Of a DNA stretch of 8,765 nt, positions 1 through 6,311 are shown piece by piece. How positions within the stretch are numbered: position 1 is the first letter of the stretch; every line of letters starts with the position of its first letter. Source of the DNA: Candidatus Eiseniibacteriota bacterium. GTDB taxonomy: Bacteria; JAFGKV01. The notes beneath the pieces were generated by a model. The model was not told where the DNA came from and did no database searches. It worked only from the letters and a program-made list of their open reading frames with translations. The DNA lies in NCBI GenBank assembly GCA_025453925.1, contig JALOPK010000239.1:1-8765 (forward strand), written 5' to 3'. Position numbers and translations under genes: made by a program.

Positions 1-204
1 CCTCTCTACTTCGCCCGCGACGGCAAGCGGTTCCGGTCATTGGGCTGCGTGCCGTGCTGCGCGCCCGTCGAGTCGACGGCCGTCACGGTCGATGACATCG
101 TCGAGGAGCTTCGCACGACCAAGGTCGCCGAGCGTTCCGGTCGCGCGCAGGACAAGGAAGACGCCTACACCATGCAGAAGCTCCGCGCTTTGGGCTACAT
201 GTAG
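1..204 (+). CDS. cysD: Sulfate adenylyltransferase subunit 2 (CysD), C-terminal part
   Basis: Only the last 67 residues are in the window; the 5' end lies to the left. CysD is the catalytic subunit of ATP sulfurylase, a cytoplasmic enzyme that makes adenosine 5'-phosphosulfate from ATP and sulfate, driven by GTP hydrolysis in CysN. The visible part carries the family's C-terminal signature: RFRSLGC, then a PVEST segment, DDIVEEL, ERSGR-QDKED, and the ending KLRALGYM. E. coli CysD has the matching FRTLGC, AVESNA, SERQGR and a KKRQGYF ending. The TAG stop is 14 bases before the ATG of cysN, which encodes the partner subunit, so the two are surely co-transcribed. The Cys-Val-Pro-Cys-Cys cluster is richer in cysteine than the E. 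coli segment, but I cannot give it a role. Identification is firm, helped by the neighbour. Confidence 0.95.
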   Translation, partial: PLYFARDGKRFRSLGCVPCCAPVESTAVTVDDIVEELRTTKVAERSGRAQDKEDAYTMQKLRALGYM

Positions 205-218
205 AGGAGGAGAACGGA

Positions 219-1451
219 ATGGCACGGGAATCACTCAAGATCGTCATCGTCGGCCACGTGGACCACGGCAAGTCAACGCTGATCGGCCGCCTCTTCTACG
301 ATACCGGCTCGCTCCCGCCCGAGAAGATGCGCGAGATCGAGCGGATCTCGGAGGAACTCGGTCACGAGACCGAGTTCGCCTTCATGATGGACCATCTCCA
401 GGAGGAGCGCGACCAGGGCATCACCATAGACACTGCCCAGACTTTCTTCAAGACCCCCAAGCGGGACTATGTGATCATCGACGCGCCGGGGCATCGCCAG
501 TTTCTGAAGAACATGATCACGGGCGCCAGCCAGGCGGAGGCCGCACTCCTGGTGGTGGATGCCGCCGAGGGTGTGCGCGAGCAGACGCGCCGTCATGCCT
601 ACCTGCTGAGTTTGCTGGGGCTCAAACAGCTCGTGATCGCCGTGAACAAGATGGACAAGGTGGGGTTCTCCCAGGCGCGGTTCGAGGAGGTCACCGGGGA
701 GCTGGTGTCGTTCCTGTCGGGGATCGCCTCGCACTCGATGTACCTGGTTCCCATCTCCGCCCGACGCGGTGACAATGTGGCACGCCGCTCGGACGACCTG
801 CCCTGGTATGCCGGGCCGACGATTCTGGAGGCGTTGGACAGGTTCGAGCCCGTGGAAGCGGAGCTGCGCCCCTTCCGTATGCCGGTGCAAGGGGTCTACC
901 CGCGCGCGGGCAAGAGCATCATCGTGGGTCGAGTGGAATCGGGTATCGTTCATGCGGGAGACGACGTGCTGCTCTTGCCCTCCCGGCGACGGACGACCGT
1001 GGCGACCCTCGAACAGTTCCTCACGGAGCCCGAGGTCCTGGAAACCGGCGAATCGGGCGGTCTGACCGTGGTGGGTGAGCCGCCGTCCCGTGGCGACGTC
1101 GTGGCCTCTGCCGCCGAACCGCCTGCCGTCACCACGCGGGTGCCTGCCACGGTGTTCTGGATGTCCCGTCAGCCGCTCTCACCCGATGAGACCCTGACGT
1201 TCCGGTGCACCACGCAGGAGGTCCCCTGCCGAGTCACCCGCATCTCCCGTAAGATGGACAGTTCCAGCCTCGATGTGCTGGAGGAGAATGCGCGTACTAT
1301 TGCGGACACCGAAGTCGCCGAACTCACACTGGAGACCGAACGTCCCGTCGTGATCGAAGAGCACACCACGATTCCGGAACTCGGTCGGTTCGTGTTGGAG
1401 CGGGGCTTTGATGTGATCGCGGGGGGGATCGTCACCGCGCTCCCCCGGTAG
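219..1451 (+). CDS. cysN: Sulfate adenylyltransferase subunit 1, GTPase (CysN)
   Basis: This is the regulatory GTPase of ATP sulfurylase, 410 residues, related to EF-Tu; GTP hydrolysis drives APS synthesis on CysD. All G motifs are visible: P-loop GHVDHGKST (12-20), switch I in ERDQGITID (63-71), DAPGH (88-92), NKMD (143-146) and SAR (180-182). The CysN-type segments QTRRHAYLLSLLGLKQLV and DDLPWYAGPTILEAL separate it from elongation factors. Two beta-barrel domains follow (about 215-300 and 310-410), ending in RFVLERGFDVIAGG. The ATG has a good Shine-Dalgarno (GAGGAGG, about 204-210). At 410 residues it is shorter than the roughly 475 of E. coli CysN, and it is not fused to an APS kinase as CysNC proteins are; the stop is followed at once by a hairpin, so this is a natural end. 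Cofactor reduction genes for the rest of the pathway are not in the window. Confidence 0.95.
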   Translation: MARESLKIVIVGHVDHGKSTLIGRLFYDTGSLPPEKMREIERISEELGHETEFAFMMDHLQEERDQGITIDTAQTFFKTPKRDYVIIDAPGHRQFLKNMITGASQAEAALLVVDAAEGVREQTRRHAYLLSLLGLKQLVIAVNKMDKVGFSQARFEEVTGELVSFLSGIASHSMYLVPISARRGDNVARRSDDLPWYAGPTILEALDRFEPVEAELRPFRMPVQGVYPRAGKSIIVGRVESGIVHAGDDVLLLPSRRRTTVATLEQFLTEPEVLETGESGGLTVVGEPPSRGDVVASAAEPPAVTTRVPATVFWMSRQPLSPDETLTFRCTTQEVPCRVTRISRKMDSSSLDVLEENARTIADTEVAELTLETERPVVIEEHTTIPELGRFVLERGFDVIAGGIVTALPR

Positions 1452-1462
1452 TTTCCGACGAA

Positions 1463-1495
1463 GAGAGGGGGACGTCTGAGTGGCGTCCCCCTCTC
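1463..1495. terminator. Strong hairpin between converging genes, likely bidirectional terminator
   Basis: A perfect 12-base inverted repeat lies at 1463-1474 and 1484-1495 (left arm GAGAGGGGGACG) with a 9-base loop. It begins 12 bases after the cysN stop and ends 25 bases before the stop of the minus-strand secreted protein, so it sits where converging transcripts must end. Neither side has a run of T, so it is not a textbook intrinsic terminator; it may work as a bidirectional stem or mark an RNA 3' end protected from decay. Confidence 0.7.
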
Positions 1496-1519
1496 GGAAG
1501 CCCTTTCGCTCCTGTCCGG

Positions 1520-4282
1520 TCAGCGGAGCACGACAAGCCTCCGCTGCACCGTGGCGCCGCCCGCGCTCAACCGGACCACGTAGACGCCGTTGGAGAAGCC
1601 CTCCCCCAGCGACAGGTGGGTCTCGCAGACGCCGGCTCCATCGGATCGGGCGATGCTCCGTTTCACCGCGCGCCCCGCCAGGTCCAGCAATTCCACGCTG
1701 ACGACGCGGTCGGCGACACCCAAAGCCCACACCAAAGTCAACCGATCAAACGCCGGCTGCGGCGTCACGACGAGTTCACCGGGCACAACGGCGACATCCG
1801 CGGCCAGCACCTCCACCAGCATCGAAACGGCAATGACCGTCTCCGGCAGGAACGGGTCATTGGAATGGATCACCACTTCTCCCCGATGCAGCCCGGCCGC
1901 AACGCCGACCGCATCGAAGACGAGATGCAGCTCACCCGAGCCATCGGGGAGAATACTGGGGGGATATCTGCCTGTGCGCAGCCACGGGACCGACGACACC
2001 ACCGAGTCGATGACAAGCGGTCTGAGCCCGATGTTGGCGAGCGCCGCCGTCGTGTCGTGCGAGTCGTTCTGCCACAGGGACGCGGAGAGCGAATCGGCGG
2101 TGAGGAGCTGGGGCGCAGCCCATATCCTGGCGGCCTCGCTTCGATCACCTCCATTGTCTGCCGCGACCACTGCATAGAACACACCCGCGGACCCGGGCAG
2201 CGCCGAATCCACAAACTCGAATGCCGGCATCGTGAGCGCACCCAGCAGATTTGAGAAGCCCGGCTGGAACGAGGGCACCGTGTCACGGTAGACGTAGAAG
2301 CGGCCGGCGGAGAACTCCGGCCAGCCGTAAACGTTGGCTGCGCCCGGCCAGAATGGGTGATCCGTGTCATCGTACCAGAGCAGGCGATCGCAACCAGGGT
2401 AGATGTGCTCCTCGATCTTGAACGAGATCACGCCCGCCTCGCCATCGTAGCGGAGGGCGCCGACCCGCGGAGTCGGAGGAAGATAGTCACTCGGTTCAGC
2501 CGCCGTTGCCTGCGGCGACCACGGCCGGAAACGGAGGTTGTCGTCGGCCACAAAGTCGTGGGTGGCCTGCAGCCGCGATTCCCATTGGATGGTGCCGTCG
2601 CCATTCTGATCCGGGGGGCGGTGGAAATCCGGTCGGATGTTCGCCCACCATGTGGACGTCTCGGGGGGAACCCACCAACGAAACGCGCAGAGGGTGTGCG
2701 CACCCGACTCCCAGTTCATGCGAAACGCATCCGCCCAGAGGTCATAGTCGGTCTCGTAGCCGTCGCAGTACCGGTGCATCAGGGGATTGAACTCCAGGTT
2801 TGCCCATGCGCCGTCAGGCGAGAGTTGGGTGCGGAGCGCCTCGAAGAGCCGCTGATTCACCGTCGTCTCGCGAAACCCGGTGATGCCGGGCCTGCCGTTC
2901 TCCACGGCGCAGGCGGCGAGGGTGCAGAGCCGGTGGCCATATCCCCAGAACGGCACGTCCTGTGGATTGAGGGCGTCTTCGACAAACCCTCCCGGCACCT
3001 GATGGGTGAAGATCTGGGCTGTGCTCCATCCGGCGGCGCCGGCGACCTCCCATAGCAGGTTCACCGAATCCTCGCACCGATGTTGCACCATGCGCTCGCA
3101 CCAGCCCTGAATATGGCCCGACCCTGGAGGGTTGGAGGATTGCCATTCACCATCGCCGTCGCCACCGTCAAGATACATGTCCCAGACCGCGGGCCCGGCG
3201 TGGGGGCTCCGCGGATCGACCTCCGCCCATGCGGAAAAGCTCGACCCCGTGGCGGCGTTGAAGTCGAAGATGGTCGGGAACCAGGGCTCCGCGCCCTCAC
3301 CAGCGAACTCGCCTCCGACGCCGTAGAGGCCCGTGTGGGATAGCCACTGGCGCCACTCCTCCATCGCCAGCGCAGAGAAGTCCGCGTAAGGTGTGCAGTC
3401 TTCCTGGAGGCAACGTATGTGATTCATGTCGTTCTCGGGCTCGATGCTGACGGCGACGACAAGGCCGGGGTATGTCTGGTTGATCTGCAGGACATGATCC
3501 ATGGCCGCCTTCATATTCCTGTCCCAGTATCCCATCACCGAGTCGGGGTTGAGGCGGGAGAACCCCAGCATCGTGCCTAATGGGAAATTCGCCCCCCATC
3601 CCCAGTCGACGCCCTCGACATAGTCCGATGGCTCGTGGATGCCATCCAGGTCATCCGTGATGCAGATTCGATTGTCGTCGTACCGCTGCACGACTTCCGG
3701 GAACTGCTCGAGGAACGCGGTGAGATTGCCGGGTACGGCGAGGGTATCGGAAAGCGAACTCCACACCTGACGCACCAGATTCCCGGAATTCATAAAGATG
3801 AACCCTGGCATATCCATCTGAGCCCATGAACGCATGATCGTATTGTTGAAGTACGGATCCGGTCCCTTGGGGACCTCCACGTCATCTGCGTCCACGGGAC
3901 CGGTCTGGCCGAGACCGCTGAGTCCCTGGTAGTGCCAATCGTCGTATGGGTTGACGGTTTCCGTTGGCCACACGCTTTCGGCCACGCCAAGCCTGAGATA
4001 GGGCCCGTCAGGCCCGATCCGCGTGATCATTTCCTGCAGCTTGGCCAGTTGCAGTTCGTAGCTCAGAGGACCAGTGGGCCAGTGGTCGTTGTAGGGAGTC
4101 TGCCCGACGGGCGATCCGCGGTAGCCGTCGTTGAGAAAGAGATAGAACGTGTTCGAGTAGGTCGGTTCGGGCAATACGTCCTTGGCGTGCACCGGGCAGC
4201 CGTGTAGACCCCAAACGGAGGAAAGGAACAGGATCGCCAGCACCTGAGGCGGCCCGTGCCGCAGGATCCCGCGGGCTACCAC
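1520..4282 (-). CDS. Large secreted multidomain protein, glycoside hydrolase-like, with C-terminal sorting-type domain
   Basis: A 920-residue exported protein with no firm family name. I chose GTG at 4282 because AGGGGG (4288-4293) sits five bases upstream, it overlaps the stop of the upstream gene (GTGGTAG), and it puts the hydrophobic stretch VLAILFLSSVWGL at a signal-peptide position, with likely cleavage after PVHA (about 33). Residues 40-575 are rich in Trp, Asp and Tyr and resemble clan GH-A barrels: SIEPEND at 279-285 offers an acid/base Glu, and FNAATGSSFSAWAEVDP (341-357) recalls GH42-like enzymes. A Ca-loop-like DQNGDGTIQWE lies at 558-568. A fibronectin-like region (605-720) and a beta-sandwich (740-825, with HSNDPFLPE) follow. 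The last 75 residues, with VELLDLAGR and GVYVVRL, resemble the T9SS/FlgD-like C-terminal domain. It contains many Cys pairs, compatible with disulfides. Glycosidase activity is inferred; the reading frame and export are solid. Confidence 0.85.
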   Translation of the reverse strand: MVARGILRHGPPQVLAILFLSSVWGLHGCPVHAKDVLPEPTYSNTFYLFLNDGYRGSPVGQTPYNDHWPTGPLSYELQLAKLQEMITRIGPDGPYLRLGVAESVWPTETVNPYDDWHYQGLSGLGQTGPVDADDVEVPKGPDPYFNNTIMRSWAQMDMPGFIFMNSGNLVRQVWSSLSDTLAVPGNLTAFLEQFPEVVQRYDDNRICITDDLDGIHEPSDYVEGVDWGWGANFPLGTMLGFSRLNPDSVMGYWDRNMKAAMDHVLQINQTYPGLVVAVSIEPENDMNHIRCLQEDCTPYADFSALAMEEWRQWLSHTGLYGVGGEFAGEGAEPWFPTIFDFNAATGSSFSAWAEVDPRSPHAGPAVWDMYLDGGDGDGEWQSSNPPGSGHIQGWCERMVQHRCEDSVNLLWEVAGAAGWSTAQIFTHQVPGGFVEDALNPQDVPFWGYGHRLCTLAACAVENGRPGITGFRETTVNQRLFEALRTQLSPDGAWANLEFNPLMHRYCDGYETDYDLWADAFRMNWESGAHTLCAFRWWVPPETSTWWANIRPDFHRPPDQNGDGTIQWESRLQATHDFVADDNLRFRPWSPQATAAEPSDYLPPTPRVGALRYDGEAGVISFKIEEHIYPGCDRLLWYDDTDHPFWPGAANVYGWPEFSAGRFYVYRDTVPSFQPGFSNLLGALTMPAFEFVDSALPGSAGVFYAVVAADNGGDRSEAARIWAAPQLLTADSLSASLWQNDSHDTTAALANIGLRPLVIDSVVSSVPWLRTGRYPPSILPDGSGELHLVFDAVGVAAGLHRGEVVIHSNDPFLPETVIAVSMLVEVLAADVAVVPGELVVTPQPAFDRLTLVWALGVADRVVSVELLDLAGRAVKRSIARSDGAGVCETHLSLGEGFSNGVYVVRLSAGGATVQRRLVVLR
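2579..2611 (-). other. EF-hand/dockerin-like calcium loop within the secreted protein
   Basis: Codons here read DQNGDGTIQWE, matching the DxNxDGxIxxE pattern of a calcium-binding loop as found in dockerins and EF-hands. Only one copy is seen, whereas a dockerin needs two, so it is more likely a structural calcium site near the end of the barrel-like region. Confidence 0.5.
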
Positions 4283-4815
4283 GAGATCCCCCTGACGACC
4301 GGGTTGGCCCACCCGGCGAAGTCCCACCCCGGATCACCCGCCGGGCCGGGCGCGGTCGACAGCACCAGAGCGATGCGCTGCCCCTCGTACAGCGAGAGGT
4401 CGATCTCATCCTCGAACCATGCCCGGTCCGCCTGTTCCGCCTTGGGATTGACGTATCGGGAGAACACCGTGGTCTGCTCCCCCGCGCCGTGACCGATGGC
4501 AACGGAGAACTGCACGCCGTCGCCGGGTTTGCTCCAGACATCCTGAGGCATCCCCACGGCGAAACTGAACTTGGCCCGGGCAGGCACCACCAGGTCGAAC
4601 TGGACCGTGCTCGTGGGGTGCATGAAAAGCGATCGCCGCGCATCCCCGCCAACGGTCAACGTCGACTCTTTCACGAACACATCCTGCTTGGCTTCAATCC
4701 TGGCCCGCGGGAGTTCGTCAATGAGCGGCACGACGACAGCACGGCGTTCCTTCGCGCATGCCGCGGCAAAGACGCTGAGGAGGGCCATGGCAAACGGAAT
4801 GGATGATCGGGCCAT
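4276..4815 (-). CDS. Small predicted lipoprotein with a beta-sandwich (jelly-roll-like) domain
   Basis: A 179-residue lipoprotein not recognised as a named family. The start at 4815 gives a compact signal (SIPFAMALLSVFAAAC) with Cys20 as the likely lipidated residue; the lipobox is AAAC, slightly off consensus. GGAGG lies 12 bases upstream, which is long. The next residue is Ala, not Asp, which by the E. coli rule favours the outer membrane. The mature part alternates beta strands: STVQFDLVVP, AKFSFAVGMP, DGVQFSVAIGHG, DLSLYEGQRIALVLST, ending WDFAGWANPVV. To me this layout resembles NPCBM/jelly-roll modules that accompany sulfatases and glycosidases; that is inference from pattern. Its stop overlaps the start of the large secreted protein by 7 bases, so the two are translationally coupled and probably cooperate. 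A promoter and an operator-like dyad lie just upstream. Confidence 0.8.
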   Translation of the reverse strand: MARSSIPFAMALLSVFAAACAKERRAVVVPLIDELPRARIEAKQDVFVKESTLTVGGDARRSLFMHPTSTVQFDLVVPARAKFSFAVGMPQDVWSKPGDGVQFSVAIGHGAGEQTTVFSRYVNPKAEQADRAWFEDEIDLSLYEGQRIALVLSTAPGPAGDPGWDFAGWANPVVRGISW

Positions 4816-4867
4816 GTGGTGGGGCAACCTCCGCAAGACGATGAGAGACTGGGCCTGGGAAGCAAAT

Positions 4868-4895
4868 AAGATACGTTGCACGTCGCGATCTGCAA
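4868..4895 (-). promoter_or_regulatory. Sigma70-like promoter for the lipoprotein/secreted-protein pair
   Basis: On the minus strand a -35 TTGCAG (4890-4895) and a -10 TATCTT (4868-4873) are separated by 16 bases, each matching 4 of 6 consensus positions. Transcription would start near 4861, leaving a leader of roughly 46 bases before the ATG at 4815. It lies in an AT-richer patch of an otherwise GC-rich gap. The sigma factor preferences of this lineage are unknown, so this is a reasonable guess. Confidence 0.4.
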
Positions 4896-4897
4896 CG
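4874..4897. promoter_or_regulatory. 24-base dyad overlapping the -35 box, candidate operator
   Basis: The half-sites CGTTGCA (4874-4880) and TGCAACG (4891-4897) are exact inverted copies, and the centre TCGCGA (4883-4888) is itself palindromic, so 10 of 12 base pairs across the 24-base site are symmetric. It covers the predicted -35 box and touches the -10 box, the usual place for a repressor. The half-site spacing, about 17 bases centre to centre or one and a half helical turns, is longer than the one turn typical of a simple dimer site. No regulator gene is in the window. Confidence 0.45.
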
Positions 4898-4922
4898 GGT
4901 ACCCCACCTTCGTGGAACGGAG

Positions 4923-4943
4923 TTCCCGGCCGCGGCACGGGAA
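4923..4943 (-). terminator. Weak stem-loop just after the sulfatase-fold gene
   Basis: Arms TTCCCG (4923-4928) and CGGGAA (4938-4943) are perfect complements around a 9-base loop holding GCCGCGG. The stem begins two bases beyond the TAG of the sulfatase-fold gene. It has no T-run and only six pairs, so it could be a weak terminator, a processing site or chance in GC-rich DNA. Confidence 0.3.
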
Positions 4944-4945
4944 GC

Positions 4946-6311
4946 CTATTCGATGTACCCGAGTTGGCGGAGCAGCCGCGCCATGTCGTCGCCCATGTCG
5001 GATGGGCGCCGGCTCGGTTGCGGCATTGGCGGCCGGCGGATCTGCTGCCGCCACGTCTTCAGATCGTTCACGAGGCTCGCGACCGTATCAGGCAAGGCAA
5101 GCCCGAGATCAGTGGCCTCCAAGGAATCGGCGGCCAGGTCGTAGAGACTTGTGCGGCCGTCGGGCCGATGCCACAGTTTCCAGCGACCGCGTCGCACCGC
5201 GAATCCGCGGTTCTGGCTGAACACCGGCCGTGGGGGAACCGGCCCTCGAAATGAAGGGACCAGGCTCCTCCCCTCGATGCCTGCGGGTCGAGGTACACCC
5301 GCCAGGTCCAGCACGGTCGGCACGATATCCACGTTCTCTACGGGCGTGTCGATGCGACGGGCGCGGGGTACCCGTCCGGGACTCCAGAAGAGCAGCGGAC
5401 ACCGGACGAGTTCCTGATGCAGGCTCTGACCGTGGCCCAGGCTGCCGTGTTCGAGGAATTCCTCGCCGTGATCCGCGGCCACCACGACGAGGAGTTGCTG
5501 CGTCAGGCCCAGTGCGGCGAGGGAATCAAGCAACGCGCAGATCTGGCTGTCGAGATAGACCGTTCATCCACGGTCGCGATGGCTCAGGCAGATCGGAGTA
5601 GGTCTTGGTGAACTGCGCCGCGAAATCGGGCGGGGGGTAATAGGGATCGTGCACATCCATGTAGTGGAGGTAGCAGAACCAGGGAGCCTCGCCGACCGAG
5701 GTAATCCAGGACAGGGCGCGCTGGTTGAGTCGCTCGGCGGAGTCGAGAGTCCAGAGGTGCTTCAAGGCATCGTCGAAATGGTCGAACTGCTCGCGGAAGC
5801 CCAGAATCTGAGCCGCAGCCACGGGATTGGCCACGAACGCCGCCGTCGAGTAGCCGCGCCTTCCGAGATACGATGGGAGTAACCCGACCCCTTCACCGAC
5901 TGCCACTGCCCACTGACTCCCTTTCTCGGGGAGGTCGACCGACGTCCAGCGGAACGCGGAACCCGGGTACCGGCCGCTGAGCAGGGAGGGCACCGATGCC
6001 ATAGTGAATGGCGCCTGTGCGGTCGATGTGGTGAACGCGGCTCCTTCCGAGGCCAGCGCGTCGAGGCATGGGCTGGTGGGGAGTGAGTACCCGGCGAAAC
6101 CGAGGTGATCCGACCTGAGGGCGTCAACCAGCAGGAACAGCACATTAGGGCGGGGTCGGGGCACCAGCGCGCACCCCCCGATCCATAGGATGAAGGCCAG
6201 GAGGCAGAGCAGACTGGCGAAGGCGCGGCGGGTCCCGTGAACCACGATGGACGGGGCCGCCACTGCCGGGCGAGCCGGGTGCCGGCCACGAGGGCCGGTC
6301 AGAAGCTCCAT
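4946..6311 (-). pseudogene. Sulfatase-fold (alkaline phosphatase superfamily) lipoprotein gene, interrupted by a +1 frameshift
   Basis: Two adjacent minus-strand frames encode the two halves of one sulfatase-fold protein. The first (6311 to 5526) has a signal with lipobox IGGC (Cys47), then PNVLFLLVDALRSDHLG with metal-ligand Asp63, PFTMASVPSLLSG around Thr103, and YLHYMDVHDPYYPP (214-227). The second (to 4946) has LLVVVAADHGEE, EHGSLGHGQSLH, a late RGRWKLW and LYDLAADSLEATDL, and the usual ending LLRQLGYIE. Reading one base fewer at the GG of 5560-5561 joins them as WMN-VYLDSQICALLDSL, giving about 454 residues, a normal length. Lacking CxPxR, it cannot carry formylglycine; Thr103 is the likely nucleophile, so a phosphodiesterase or phosphotransferase role is as likely as sulfatase. 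The ATG overlaps the previous gene by 13 bases and has no clear Shine-Dalgarno; later GTG codons are alternatives. A sequencing error would restore it. Confidence 0.85.

Noticed and set aside
92-772. 226-residue plus-strand open frame over the cysD end and cysN start
   Set aside because: It is a frame shadow of cysN, whose GTPase motifs are unmistakable; its own product is Arg/Pro-rich with no motif.
273-953. 226-residue minus-strand open frame opposite cysN
   Set aside because: It lies antisense to a conserved gene and has His/Arg-rich composition typical of high-GC shadows.
2357-3055. 232-residue plus-strand open frame opposite the large secreted protein
   Set aside because: The minus-strand frame has a signal peptide, domain structure and a good start; the plus frame has none of these.
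4816-4938. 41-residue upstream extension of the small lipoprotein
   Set aside because: It would remove the signal peptide from the N-terminus and run through the promoter and dyad; ATG at 4815 is better.
1-6311. A sulfation/desulfation system linking CysD/CysN with the sulfatase-fold gene
   Set aside because: The genes are on opposite strands, separated by a terminator and two other genes, and the sulfatase-fold protein lacks the formylglycine motif and seems frameshifted.
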